Shown here piece by piece: positions 23,921-32,328 of a DNA stretch of 64,000 nucleotides. A program made the translations under genes and the position numbers. The notes under the pieces were generated by a model. That model did no database searches and was not told the origin of the DNA. It saw only the letters and a list, made by a program, of their open reading frames with translations. Source of the DNA: a virus. Within the stretch, counting starts at the first letter, position 1. Each line of letters starts with the position of its first letter. Location of the stretch: positions 62,001 to 126,000 of IMG/VR virus record IMGVR_UViG_3300041964_000072, one strand, 5' to 3'.

Positions 23921-24514
23921 ATGAGCATTTCTTCAACTGTTTTTGACGATGGCAACCGCAGTACAGATACAACTTTGAACACAATCACAGGAGTTGTGCA
24001 TCTGAAAGAACATGTCGAAATAGATGAGTGCAGGGGATTAAGTCGGTCGTCATGGGAAGGGGTGTTAGAAAGTATTGGCACCCCATATTCTACGGTGAAT
24101 GGGCAGACGGTTCTAACTGGAAATATCCGCAAGATCATTAAGGAGGACAAACCGATGTATCCTCTAAAATGTCACTACATTACTACCTGTCATCCTGAGG
24201 CAGGGCTTTCTGATAATCATGCCAGGGAAGGGGAGATCTTAATCTGTGCATCCCTGAGTGAGGGAATGACAGACCGAGATCTAGTAACTGCTCTCGTAGC
24301 GGAATGCGATAAAAGCCCAGACTACTGTGATATGTGGGATGCGATAGACCATCGAGCAGGGGTCTTGGAGCAAGCTATTGCGGAAGAGTTTTTGGGGTTT
24401 AACACATCTCTTCATAATATAGATACAGGCGTAAATGATTCTGAAGATTTAGGTCTTTACATCTACGCTTACCTTTCTTTCACACCAAAGGAACATCAAA
24501 ATTGGACGAATTAG
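23921..24514 (+). CDS. Hypothetical protein
   Basis: 197 residues with AGGAG. The first half is Thr/Asp-rich and probably beta. A Cys/His-rich middle (KCHYITTCHPEAGLSDNH) could bind metal. The second half is acidic and helical. The family was not recognised. Confidence 0.65.
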   Translation: MSISSTVFDDGNRSTDTTLNTITGVVHLKEHVEIDECRGLSRSSWEGVLESIGTPYSTVNGQTVLTGNIRKIIKEDKPMYPLKCHYITTCHPEAGLSDNHAREGEILICASLSEGMTDRDLVTALVAECDKSPDYCDMWDAIDHRAGVLEQAIAEEFLGFNTSLHNIDTGVNDSEDLGLYIYAYLSFTPKEHQNWTN

Positions 24515-24518
24515 AGGA

Positions 24519-24977
24519 ATGGAAGGATTGAACACTTGTGCATATCTCAGAAAACAAATCATCCTCCCCCAGGTGCATCCTGTAGGTATTGATGAATTGG
24601 GTAGCGTAGGGGCAGAACTACAGCACGCTATCAAGAAGAAAACCCGCAAAGACTGGAATGATGTAATGCTACGAAATGCGTGCCATTACAACGCCTTACG
24701 GGTTTGTGCCATTGCACATTTTTACAACATCAACATCTACTATGTGACGGGGGAAGTGAGTTATTCAACTCCAGAGTCTACAGTGTATTTGATTCACTCG
24801 TGGAACTACATCCCAAGCATAGATGCCTATATCGACTTAACCTTTGAAGCATTTGCTGACTTGCGTAGTGATTACATGCTGGCTTTATCCAAGCCTGTCC
24901 CGGAACTACTTAAGGAGGGATATGACTTCAAAGGGGCACGAGACATATATACCCAGTGGCTAAACAGGCAGCGCTGA
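24519..24977 (+). CDS. Possible cysteine protease/transglutaminase-fold protein
   Basis: 152 residues. C55 in NACHYNAL, H93 in YLIHSWNYI and D106 in YIDLT follow the order and spacing of a Cys-His-Asp triad. The pattern C-x-x-NA...Y-x-x-G...HSWN...IDLT is one I know from small bacterial and phage proteins with a papain/transglutaminase-like fold (usually with HAW and DPT). Amide-bond cleavage or transfer would be the activity, but the substrate is unknown. Positioned between two unrecognised genes; a terminator follows. The AGAGGA site is unusually close to the ATG. Confidence 0.5.
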   Translation: MEGLNTCAYLRKQIILPQVHPVGIDELGSVGAELQHAIKKKTRKDWNDVMLRNACHYNALRVCAIAHFYNINIYYVTGEVSYSTPESTVYLIHSWNYIPSIDAYIDLTFEAFADLRSDYMLALSKPVPELLKEGYDFKGARDIYTQWLNRQR

Positions 24978-24999
24978 GTATTGCGATCGCATAAACCAA

Positions 25000-25026
25000 A
25001 GACCTCCGCTCCAGGGGGTCTTTTTT
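25000..25026 (+). terminator. Intrinsic terminator inside the array
   Basis: AGACCTCC (25000-25007) pairs with GGGGGTCT (25014-25021, one G-T pair), followed by five more T. GGAGG and the next ATG (25039) follow at once. Confidence 0.82.
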
Positions 25027-25038
25027 ATTGGAGGAAAA

Positions 25039-25602
25039 ATGAAACGCATACAAAAAATCCCTCTACCAGAAGACATTGCCCGGAAAATGGCGGACTATCG
25101 GCTCAAGGGATGGGGAGTCCCTACCGATTACATCATTTTTCACTTGAAACTGGCTCACGCAAGTATGCAGCAGCTTGCGGTAAATCACCAGATCAAGGCA
25201 TCCTTCATCGAACCTGATGGATGGATGGATCGGATGCTTGTCCTTAACGTCCTGGTGCGGCGGGAGGGAAAGTACTCGCTACTCCAATGGCATAGCGGCA
25301 ATCAGTGGTGGATGAAGCTCTCACCCTATGGAGGATGGAGTATCTACACAACCCCAGAGATGTATTTACCCAAGGTGATAGAAGCTGATCCACACGTTAA
25401 TTGGAGTGCTATTTACCCCGTACTGGAACATTTATCCAACGGGCATCCTATTCGCATCGAGGATTTTTGGATAAAGTTCCACGACCTACAACACACTGAC
25501 TACCTCGTACTAGGTGAGTTCTTGTGCTTGCAAGGAAAGTTTATCAACGCACGCTCTACGGAGGTGATTCGGAGTGCCCTAAGCAACATATCACTTGAAT
25601 AG
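25039..25602 (+). CDS. Hypothetical protein
   Basis: 187 residues with GGAGG. An alpha-helical N-terminus with several His (IIFHLKLAHASMQQLAVNH), then a Trp-rich beta stretch. The family was not recognised. Confidence 0.65.
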   Translation: MKRIQKIPLPEDIARKMADYRLKGWGVPTDYIIFHLKLAHASMQQLAVNHQIKASFIEPDGWMDRMLVLNVLVRREGKYSLLQWHSGNQWWMKLSPYGGWSIYTTPEMYLPKVIEADPHVNWSAIYPVLEHLSNGHPIRIEDFWIKFHDLQHTDYLVLGEFLCLQGKFINARSTEVIRSALSNISLE

Positions 25603-25609
25603 TTCTGAA

Positions 25610-25633
25610 TGGTCTGTATCCCTTTACAGACCA
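25610..25633 (+). other. Hairpin after gene, no T-tract
   Basis: TGGTCTGT (25610-25617) pairs perfectly with ACAGACCA (25626-25633). It lies in the 73-nt gap before 25676; the flank is not T-rich enough for a clear terminator. Confidence 0.5.
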
Positions 25634-25675
25634 ATTACACCACTTTGTTTTGCAATATTTAGGGGATTCATTCTT

Positions 25676-26203
25676 ATGTATGACTATCCAATGCATACTG
25701 TCTGGAGCAACGATCAAATTCGCCAATGGCAAAAGGAAGTATTGGCTGTGACAGATACCGACATGATGAAAGCTTGGTTTACTGAACGACATGATCAGGA
25801 GGTTGGTTCTGCCCACAACGTTGAGAAGTGTCCTATCCGCAACTACTACAATGATCTGCTGCCACATCTCGATATTGAGGTAGGGCGATATCAGGTCAAG
25901 ACAGACATACCTCCCAAACTGTTTAAACATGGTCAATTCAAGCCCCTAGTGATTAGTGACATCTATTATCTGGGAAATTCCTCTTTGCAATGTCCGGATA
26001 TGCCGGAATGGTTAAGCAAGATCGTGACTTTGATCGACATAGAATACTGCCACAATACTGAACTTGGTCAAAAAATCAGCAGTGGAGAGGTGGAAGGTCT
26101 TTACCATGAGCTTCACTTCCCGGTATTGGGATGGCAAGTCGTAGCCCTCATCGAAAAAGTGTTAGCCGAATATGCAGTAGAGCAAGAGGCAATAGCAGCG
26201 TAG
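25676..26203 (+). CDS. Conserved CPI-motif protein, paralogue of the 13954 gene
   Basis: 175 residues from ATG 25676 with AGGGG 11 nt upstream; the longer frame from 25595 crosses the hairpin. The order AWF...VG...EKCPIRNYY...MPEWLSKIV...A-x-IEKVL parallels the 13954 protein, with about 60 extra residues in the middle and at the end. The CPI segment is the most constant part. Function unknown. Confidence 0.67.
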   Translation: MYDYPMHTVWSNDQIRQWQKEVLAVTDTDMMKAWFTERHDQEVGSAHNVEKCPIRNYYNDLLPHLDIEVGRYQVKTDIPPKLFKHGQFKPLVISDIYYLGNSSLQCPDMPEWLSKIVTLIDIEYCHNTELGQKISSGEVEGLYHELHFPVLGWQVVALIEKVLAEYAVEQEAIAA

Positions 26204-26216
26204 TATATCTAAATGC

Positions 26217-26249
26217 GATCGCTCTTTCCTCAAAGGGCGATCTGTTTTT
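26217..26249 (+). terminator. Intrinsic terminator with HIP1 stem, copy 1
   Basis: GATCGCTCTTT (26217-26227) pairs with AAAGGGCGATC (26232-26242), followed by TG and five T. An almost identical copy is at 26794-26826. Confidence 0.85.
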
Positions 26250-26273
26250 ATCAACCATCAACAAGGAATCAAA

Positions 26274-26786
26274 ATGCCAGAAAATATTCTGTACTACATT
26301 GTCCAGACAAATCCGAAAAAGGAGAAAGATTTTCCCAAGTACCTTGATAACAAAGGGCTTCTAAATCCTGATAGTGGGGAAGCTCAGAAGTTCTTGACAC
26401 CTGAAGATGCAGAAAAAGCTATCCAGAAGGTACATTACAAACGTCGCCCAAATCTCATAGTCCAGCCTATTCAGGAATCAAAGATGCATACGTTCAAAAG
26501 AACGGGTGATGATGGCTATGAGCGACTGGCATTGAGAGTCCCTTCCAAAGAATCCAAAGAAAGTTTTTCAGTAGATGTAGTAGATGCCCAAGGAAAGCTC
26601 ATGTGTCGATTGAACACATTTGACTTTGGGAATGGGACAGGGAACGTAGATGTGATTATCCTAGATGAAAGCAAGCAAGGTAGGCTTATAGCTCTATTAG
26701 ACGGCAAAATGGTAATCAACCAAGTCATACCAGGCACTACTGTATTTGCAGTGCAGATAGAGCCGAAGACTGAACCCGCTTCCTGA
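26274..26786 (+). CDS. Hypothetical protein
   Basis: 170 residues. Residues 1-70 (YYIVQTNPKKEKDFPKYLDN...LTPEDAEKAI) look like one small domain and 75-170 like a beta-rich second one (SFSVDVVDAQGKLMCRLNTF). It is bracketed by the two near-identical terminators, so this cassette may have been inserted or duplicated as a unit. The family was not recognised. Only a weak AAGGAA site. Confidence 0.65.
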   Translation: MPENILYYIVQTNPKKEKDFPKYLDNKGLLNPDSGEAQKFLTPEDAEKAIQKVHYKRRPNLIVQPIQESKMHTFKRTGDDGYERLALRVPSKESKESFSVDVVDAQGKLMCRLNTFDFGNGTGNVDVIILDESKQGRLIALLDGKMVINQVIPGTTVFAVQIEPKTEPAS

Positions 26787-26793
26787 GTTATGC

Positions 26794-26826
26794 GATCGCT
26801 CTTTCCTTAAAGGGCGATCTGTTTTT
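26794..26826 (+). terminator. Intrinsic terminator with HIP1 stem, copy 2
   Basis: Same stem as the copy at 26217 with one loop change (CCTT for CCTC), then TG and five T. Confidence 0.85.
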
Positions 26827-26870
26827 GAAAGATTAAGACGCAAACAAAATCTAAAAGGAAGAACGCAGCA

Positions 26871-27191
26871 ATGTTAGTGTTACCAAGAGATGCTTTTTTT
26901 CATGCCTTGTTACTCAAAAATATAGGACAACTAAGCCTATGCATCCTCGATAGCCAAGTAAACGGGTTAAAGCTAGAGGAGGAAATTGAAGGCGATCATT
27001 TCCTTATTGAGCAAGACCAATCAAGTGGTTTTTTCTACATATCAAATTATTATCTGAGCTTGAATGACGAACCTATCAAACCTTTCATTCCAATGCACTC
27101 TCGACATGGTTGGGTGTTAAGGGCAGAGTACAAGGGAGAAGAATACCAAGTGTTTGACGAGGATGGAAAGTTTATCGCAAATTTTCTTTAG
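26871..27191 (+). CDS. Small hypothetical protein
   Basis: 106 residues with AAGGAAG. An alternating strand and helix pattern, no cysteine cluster, ending in hydrophobic IANFL. The family was not recognised. Confidence 0.63.
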   Translation: MLVLPRDAFFHALLLKNIGQLSLCILDSQVNGLKLEEEIEGDHFLIEQDQSSGFFYISNYYLSLNDEPIKPFIPMHSRHGWVLRAEYKGEEYQVFDEDGKFIANFL

Positions 27192-27202
27192 ACCGATATT
27201 TC

Positions 27203-27224
27203 GATTCTCTTAGAAGAGAGAATC
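27203..27224 (+). promoter_or_regulatory. Hairpin upstream of paralogue A2
   Basis: GATTCTCT (27203-27210) pairs perfectly with AGAGAATC (27217-27224) around a 6-nt loop. It lies 44 nt before the 27269 start. It is comparable in place to the hairpin before the paralogue at 23693. Confidence 0.5.
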
Positions 27225-27268
27225 TTATAGCATTGGAAAAGTAGGTAATGTTTAGAGGGTTTATAGCT

Positions 27269-27499
27269 ATGAATGACGAAAATTCAGTTCAGTGGGAAGC
27301 CGCTCAAGATGAACCTACTCAAGAGTGGCAAAAAGAGGCTATGGAGAGGCACAATGCTGCAATTATTATTAATAGCCAAGGTTGGAATATTTGGTACAAA
27401 AAGAACAATACGTTAGGAGAACATACGTGGGAAAATAATATGCAAGCTTGGGAATGGTTACATACAAACGGAAACCAGCGGCGGACGTTAATGAGTTAA
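27269..27499 (+). CDS. Small paralogous protein A2
   Basis: 76 residues from ATG 27269 with AGAGGG 10 nt upstream. Residues about 28-70 align by eye with the protein at 23693 (HNAAI...GWNIWY...LGEHTW...AWEWLHTNG). The N-terminus differs (Gln/Glu-rich). Confidence 0.65.
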   Translation: MNDENSVQWEAAQDEPTQEWQKEAMERHNAAIIINSQGWNIWYKKNNTLGEHTWENNMQAWEWLHTNGNQRRTLMS

Positions 27500-27544
27500 G
27501 GAATTGCAACACAAAGATTACATCAAAATATCAGGAGAAATACC

Positions 27545-28042
27545 ATGTCAACAACAATAGTCACAGCCGACAATCCTAAAGAAACAGCAATTAATTGCAT
27601 GATGGAGAATCGGAATCAACTAATATCGCTGTTCTTCGAGATACGACAGTTTCATGAAAGCGTGGATGACCTACCGACTGATATCCGAGATGATATTAAC
27701 ACTTGGGTAAACAATACATTGAACTGTGTTAGTTTCAATTTTGGTGATGCAGTAGAAATCCTCAACGAGTATAAGGATTACCGTCCTACTGACAATAGTG
27801 TGTGGGAAAATCTTATACACATAGAAGACATAGCGACTTGTCAGGCTGCTTACACGATAAAGGCAGTAACTATAGCCTATATCGAAGCTATGATGAAAGC
27901 CCTTTCGGATCTAAGCTATTTGGATTTCCAGGACTACTGGGGAAGTGTAGGCTTTGATTACGAAAATACAGACAGCAATGAAGCGCAAATGAAGTGTTTG
28001 TATGAAGAAAAGATTAAGGAGGTAGACATCTTGAGTATGTAG
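27545..28042 (+). CDS. Hypothetical helical acidic protein
   Basis: 165 residues with AGGAG. Almost entirely helical by eye, with many Asp/Glu. The family was not recognised. A strong UUCG-loop terminator follows. Confidence 0.65.
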   Translation: MSTTIVTADNPKETAINCMMENRNQLISLFFEIRQFHESVDDLPTDIRDDINTWVNNTLNCVSFNFGDAVEILNEYKDYRPTDNSVWENLIHIEDIATCQAAYTIKAVTIAYIEAMMKALSDLSYLDFQDYWGSVGFDYENTDSNEAQMKCLYEEKIKEVDILSM

Positions 28043-28058
28043 GAGTGCAAGAGTCAGT

Positions 28059-28085
28059 CCGCTCCTTCGGGAGCGGTTTTATTTA
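28059..28085 (+). terminator. Intrinsic terminator with UUCG loop
   Basis: CCGCTCC (28059-28065) and GGAGCGG (28070-28076) around TTCG, followed by TTTTATTTATT. It is the strongest terminator in the array. AGGAGGA and the next ATG follow at 28099. Confidence 0.9.
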
Positions 28086-28098
28086 TTGCAGGAGGACA

Positions 28099-28383
28099 AT
28101 GAAGAATTACGTTTACCATACCTGTTGTGTGAATTCAACAGGGCGTTTGATTATTGACATGGTAGATAAAAGTAGGGAAGTATCCCTTTCTACCATCAAA
28201 AAGCACTGCCAAAGGGTCAATGAATGGGCAGAGAGCTTAGGCTATGAAACAGACAGTAGGAGGGGATTAACACTAGAAAACGACGGCATGGTTACTTATC
28301 ACAAGTCTTTCTATAACGGAAAGCCTTGTTACTACATTAAGTGGTCAGCTATTGAATACATTTGGATTAAGCAAAAAACATGA
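28099..28383 (+). CDS. Small hypothetical protein
   Basis: 94 residues from ATG 28099 with AGGAGGA; the longer frame runs through the terminator. YVYHTCCVNSTGRLIIDMV is a strand pair followed by a helix. Its stop overlaps the next start by ATGA. Confidence 0.65.
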   Translation: MKNYVYHTCCVNSTGRLIIDMVDKSREVSLSTIKKHCQRVNEWAESLGYETDSRRGLTLENDGMVTYHKSFYNGKPCYYIKWSAIEYIWIKQKT

Positions 28384-29018
28384 ATACCACAGCAAAAATC
28401 ACTCGAATTATTCAAGATTTGATTTCTCATCCTCCCTTTAAAAAAGGTGTGGAGGGATTAAAGTCTGAATACCTGATAGAAGACCTTGAGGGCAATGATC
28501 TTCTAGATAGCTACATTCAGTTTGGGGATGCATTAGAAACATGGGTGACAGACCAGATTCCAGAAGATGCTTGCTCCTTGTATCTATGTTTTTTGCATTC
28601 CTTATTGGAATATGTGAGATGGGACTTGATAGCCCAACATCTTCATGCAGGTATGTGGAGGCATGAGGATTATCCAGAAGATGATGAGCCTTACCAGGGC
28701 TATGCCAACACGCTTACTCATGAAGCAAGTATGCAGTTGGATTCTACGAGTACGGAATTGCACCAAAAAGCTCTTGTCCATGTAAGAAGGCGTTTGAAAG
28801 GAGTATTTACACAACAGCAGCTCGGTGGTGCATTAAGGATGCTCTACCATGATTATCTGTTCCAAGAGGACAGGAGAAGGGGATTAAGCAAGTTTCCTTA
28901 TAGGAGCGTGACTAACCTAGGTATAGAGTGCATCGCTTGGCATGAAATTGCTAAAACCCTAGAAACTGAGTTGATGGCAAGTTTAGAGTTGAGTGTTAAG
29001 TCCGATACTGAAAACTAA
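28380..29018 (+). CDS. Hypothetical protein
   Basis: 212 residues, coupled to the previous gene by ATGA. Helical. It contains EYVRWDLIAQHLHAG, a W-D-x-x-A-x-H pattern I recall from small phage proteins, and FTQQQLGGALRMLYHDYL. Function unknown. Confidence 0.66.
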   Translation: MNTTAKITRIIQDLISHPPFKKGVEGLKSEYLIEDLEGNDLLDSYIQFGDALETWVTDQIPEDACSLYLCFLHSLLEYVRWDLIAQHLHAGMWRHEDYPEDDEPYQGYANTLTHEASMQLDSTSTELHQKALVHVRRRLKGVFTQQQLGGALRMLYHDYLFQEDRRRGLSKFPYRSVTNLGIECIAWHEIAKTLETELMASLELSVKSDTEN

Positions 29019-29033
29019 TTAGAGAGGTAGATT

Positions 29034-29603
29034 ATGTTCAACGAAAGTGATTTTTTGCGTTACATGGAATGGGTGCATTCCGACCTTGATTTGCTTAATC
29101 AAGCAGAAAATTTCGATCAGTTCTGTGACCTTAAGCTTGCCAAGGGTGAACGGGAAAAGCTTGTAGCGTTCTACCGCAAACACACTGATGTGCGATCGCA
29201 ATTTCCTTATGCAAAGCGATTTCCCGGAGTGCCGATCCATACTGTACTAGCCTTTCCAGCCGTGGATAAGCTAGAAGACCTATTTACTCAGTACTGCTGG
29301 GTAGAAAGAGGAGCCAAGAAACCCCCTCGCACCTTTCGTATAGGGCTGTCTAGTGTCAAAAGCCTAGATGCTCCATTGAATTACTCGCTGTATGCGAGAC
29401 AAACCCAAATGCTAAGAGAACACATCATGGGCGCTATGGTAACTCGTAACACTTTCCATTTTGAGCTGAGTGAATGGAGTAGCGGCAATGTAATGCTCTA
29501 CTTGCAGTATGACCAACTTATCTCTAGCTTTTGGATAGCTGTCCTACCTCCTGAGTCCCTAAAATCTATTCCCCTTATCATCAGTAACAAGCATGACAAT
29601 TAA
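29034..29603 (+). CDS. Paralogous protein B1
   Basis: 189 residues with AGAGAGG. First of three related proteins in the window (29034, 29593 and 31652). Shared order: W-[VL]-[HY]SD...L...FD-[QE]-[FY]CD-x-K...YR...[QL]-[FL]PYA-[KQ]R-[FY]P...FPA-[VI]DK-[LM]-x-DL...Y-x-W and a C-terminal S-x-W-[IL]-A. No known domain recognised; perhaps an alpha/beta enzyme-like fold. B1 is the most diverged copy. Confidence 0.7.
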   Translation: MFNESDFLRYMEWVHSDLDLLNQAENFDQFCDLKLAKGEREKLVAFYRKHTDVRSQFPYAKRFPGVPIHTVLAFPAVDKLEDLFTQYCWVERGAKKPPRTFRIGLSSVKSLDAPLNYSLYARQTQMLREHIMGAMVTRNTFHFELSEWSSGNVMLYLQYDQLISSFWIAVLPPESLKSIPLIISNKHDN

Positions 29604-30159
29604 TTACATGTCAACCGAAAATGAAGCATGGAAATGGCTGTACAGCGATCCGTATTTACTTGCAGAGTGCAAAGACTTTGATGAATTCTGCGATCGCAAA
29701 AAAGCTCAAGGCGATCGCTTGGCTAACTTCTACCGTGGCTTGCCCTGGCTGGGGAGTCAGCTTCCTTATGCCAAGCGCTACCCTAACAACCCGCTGAATA
29801 AGTGTCTAGTTTTTCCAGCAGTCGATAAATTGGAAGACTTGATTGAAGATTATCTTTGGCAGGTGTCTTCTAATAAAGACAAACCAAAAGGCATGTTATT
29901 TATCTCTATAATACATGCCAAAACCATTGACAGAGATGGACACTGGCTTTACGTCAAGGTCAAACCAGAGATTGAAGAGTGGGTTAAGTCTGGAAGTAAG
30001 GGGCGAACACAATGGAGCAGTACTACCCTAAAAATTGTCGAGCGCTCTGATGGGCTTTTGGTTTTGTGGAATTCAGGAGTCATTATCTCTTCGCACTGGA
30101 TTGCACTCATGGACATCGAGCAAATTAACAACATCCCCAAACCACCAGTAGAAGGCTAA
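29593..30159 (+). CDS. Paralogous protein B2
   Basis: 188 residues; the start overlaps the end of B1 by 11 nt (Met at 29608 is an alternative). It keeps all family segments: WLYSD, CKDFDEFCDRK, LPYAKRYP, FPAVDKLEDL and SSHWIALM. It is closer to the 31652 copy than to B1. Adjacent position with B1 implies tandem duplication. Two HIP1 octamers are in the DFDEFCDRK region. Confidence 0.7.
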   Translation: MTINYMSTENEAWKWLYSDPYLLAECKDFDEFCDRKKAQGDRLANFYRGLPWLGSQLPYAKRYPNNPLNKCLVFPAVDKLEDLIEDYLWQVSSNKDKPKGMLFISIIHAKTIDRDGHWLYVKVKPEIEEWVKSGSKGRTQWSSTTLKIVERSDGLLVLWNSGVIISSHWIALMDIEQINNIPKPPVEG

Positions 30160-30161
30160 TC

Positions 30162-30395
30162 ATGAAAACGTCTATCGAGAGAAATAACATACTTCGAGAT
30201 TGCTTGCACAATATGAGTGCGAGAAGTGGGGCAACAGACCTGTACTGCAAAGGTATGTTAGTTGGGGTTGTAGGAGCCTTGGCAGCATTCGGCTGGGAAC
30301 CTGATGAAGCGCTGAAATACTACAAGGAAAACTTTCCAGCGGATTGCCGTCCGTGGGAAAGCTTCTTTCCTCCAACCTGGGATCAATCAAGATAA
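30162..30395 (+). CDS. Small conserved phage protein
   Basis: 77 residues, 2 nt after the previous stop. YCKGMLVGVVGALAAFGWEPDEALKYY...LPADCRPWE-type sequence (here FPADCRPWESFFPP) matches a pattern common in phage and plasmid small proteins of unknown role. The Gly/Ala-rich helix could be amphipathic or weakly membrane-associated. Confidence 0.72.
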   Translation: MKTSIERNNILRDCLHNMSARSGATDLYCKGMLVGVVGALAAFGWEPDEALKYYKENFPADCRPWESFFPPTWDQSR

Positions 30396-30428
30396 AGTTC
30401 CAAAACCACAAAAGTAGGAGTAAGGCAG

Positions 30429-30980
30429 ATGAATTTCATTGAAGCAATCAAGAAATCCATTGAGGAAAAGATATCACTCAAATGGACAAATTTCATAGGA
30501 GCGGGGTTTGCCGCTGACGACATCACAAGAGTATGGGATTATCAAGAGGCTGCTGGTACATTCAAGATGCAAAGAGAAGGGAATCCAAAAACATACTTCA
30601 TGAGCTTTGCTTCAAAACTCAAGGATCAAGGTGTAATGAATTTGCGGGAGCTTGAGGAGTTACTGAAGTGGGCAGAAGCAAACCCAGGTGAATTACCTCA
30701 CCCTGTATTTACGCTACACGACGCAATTAAAAACAAAATCACTCTCGAAGAAAGGCACAAGGCAGGTTTCTTGAGGGTATTCAGCAAGGGAGTGAGACAG
30801 GATAACAAGAAAAGGCTGAAAATTTTCATTAAAAATCCAAGCAATTATGCCAATCATGAGCGTTACAAAATGATTTTCTTTGATGATTATGGAATAGATT
30901 GCCAGTATGTTGCGGGGGGAGAATATCGCCTAGAAGTGGCTGACATACGCAAAAGAATCTGCTCTCAGGTTGAACTGTAG
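30429..30980 (+). CDS. Hypothetical protein
   Basis: 183 residues with AGGAG. It has two similar helical segments (NFIEAIKKSIEEKISLKWTN and LHDAIKNKITLEERHKAGF), which suggests an internal repeat. The C-terminal part is basic. The family was not recognised. Confidence 0.66.
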   Translation: MNFIEAIKKSIEEKISLKWTNFIGAGFAADDITRVWDYQEAAGTFKMQREGNPKTYFMSFASKLKDQGVMNLRELEELLKWAEANPGELPHPVFTLHDAIKNKITLEERHKAGFLRVFSKGVRQDNKKRLKIFIKNPSNYANHERYKMIFFDDYGIDCQYVAGGEYRLEVADIRKRICSQVEL

Positions 30981-31003
30981 AAAATAATTGGGAAGATTTG
31001 ATT

Positions 31004-31477
31004 ATGAAAGTCAAAATCAAAGATAACGCTGCAACTGTTTACTGTTCTTATTTTCAAGAACAAGAAATTCCTAACCGGGAATGGGTAGCTATTTTGGAGA
31101 AAATTCAAGGCAAAGTATTAGATGTTGAGAAAGTTTTTAGCGAGGGACAATGTGATCTAATTGTAGAAGAAGATGTATCGAGGTTGAAATGTGTTCACGT
31201 TAGTACAGACATGTTTCAGCAAATCACTATCCATAAAGACAAAGGACTTGCTCTAGAATTCAATGTGACGGATAAACGGACTTTACTTGACTTGAAGCGC
31301 AAAAGCAACCCAATGATCATATCTGTAGAAAAGCGCTTAAAAGCCAATGTCCCTGACTGCATAATCTACTACAAAAAGGATTTCACATATCCTCCGGAAA
31401 AAGATTTGTTCTGGTATCGCTGGGGAAAATCTTTCCTAATTGCACACCAAAATCTAAGGCTCAACCCACAGAAGTAA
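31004..31477 (+). CDS. Hypothetical basic protein
   Basis: 157 residues from ATG 31004 (GGAAGA upstream; TTG 30998 is less likely). Lys-rich alpha/beta with an aromatic C-terminus. The family was not recognised. Confidence 0.64.
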   Translation: MKVKIKDNAATVYCSYFQEQEIPNREWVAILEKIQGKVLDVEKVFSEGQCDLIVEEDVSRLKCVHVSTDMFQQITIHKDKGLALEFNVTDKRTLLDLKRKSNPMIISVEKRLKANVPDCIIYYKKDFTYPPEKDLFWYRWGKSFLIAHQNLRLNPQK

Positions 31478-31489
31478 AAGGAAATAGTC

Positions 31490-31633
31490 ATGAGTGATTC
31501 ATTGAATGACAAGGGTGATTTTGACCACGTTAGCGTTACATTTAACAACAATAACGGTGAAGCGCGTAAATACACTGCCGCTCAGAGCTTGCCTGATGAC
31601 TTGCGATACATCCGCAAATTGATTTGTAAATAA
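31490..31633 (+). CDS. Small hypothetical protein (47 residues)
   Basis: Short frame from ATG 31490 with AAAGGAA 7 nt before it, ending at TAA 31633. A polar, Asn/Asp-rich strand region (FDHVSVTFNNNNGEARKYTA) is followed by a basic helix. It fills the 174-nt gap between neighbours exactly, which supports it being real. Confidence 0.58.
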   Translation: MSDSLNDKGDFDHVSVTFNNNNGEARKYTAAQSLPDDLRYIRKLICK

Positions 31634-31651
31634 CCACTAGGAGCAATACCG

Positions 31652-32200
31652 ATGTTCATGAATGCAGACATGGAGCTAGAAGCAACTGAATGGTTGCATA
31701 GTGATGCAGCACTGCTTGCCCAGTGCAAGGACTTTGATGAGTACTGCGATCGCAAAAGGGATCAAGGTGATCCTCTTGCAGACATCTACCGAGAGATTAC
31801 TTGGTTAGGGACACAGTTTCCTTATGCTCAGCGATACCCAGACAGACCGCTACCAAAGTCCCTAAAATTTCCAGCGATTGACAAGATGGCAGACCTGTTT
31901 ACTGAGTACTACTGGCTGGATTATGACAAGAGACAAACCTCAACGATACCAGAAGGAACCCTCCGAGTATCGACCTTCTATGCTCCCACCTTGGGGAACA
32001 AGAAGCATTTGTTTGTTAAGCCTACCGAGGCTGTACAAGCATACATGGATCAAAGATGGGAACCAGAAGCGTCGAACCTAAATATCATTGAACATCGAGA
32101 CGCAGTACTTGTAACGTGGTCGTCAAACATTATTGCTTCAACACACTGGCTTGCATATATGGAGATAGACCAGTTGAAAACCATTCCATCATGCAAATAA
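31652..32200 (+). CDS. Paralogous protein B3
   Basis: 182 residues with AGGAG 8 nt upstream. Third member of the B family: WLHSD, CKDFDEYCDRK, FPYAQRYP, FPAIDKMADL, STHWLAYME. It is separated from B1 and B2 by four other genes, so the copy moved or the insertions came later. Confidence 0.7.
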   Translation: MFMNADMELEATEWLHSDAALLAQCKDFDEYCDRKRDQGDPLADIYREITWLGTQFPYAQRYPDRPLPKSLKFPAIDKMADLFTEYYWLDYDKRQTSTIPEGTLRVSTFYAPTLGNKKHLFVKPTEAVQAYMDQRWEPEASNLNIIEHRDAVLVTWSSNIIASTHWLAYMEIDQLKTIPSCK

Positions 32201-32328
32201 AGGGGATAAGTATGACACAACCCGAATAATTTGTCTTCAGCGTAATCATTGCCTAGCATGGCTTAACAGTAGTGCTAGGTATTTAACTAAACCAACGCTG
32301 GGGAGACATACTAAGAAAGGAGCAAACA

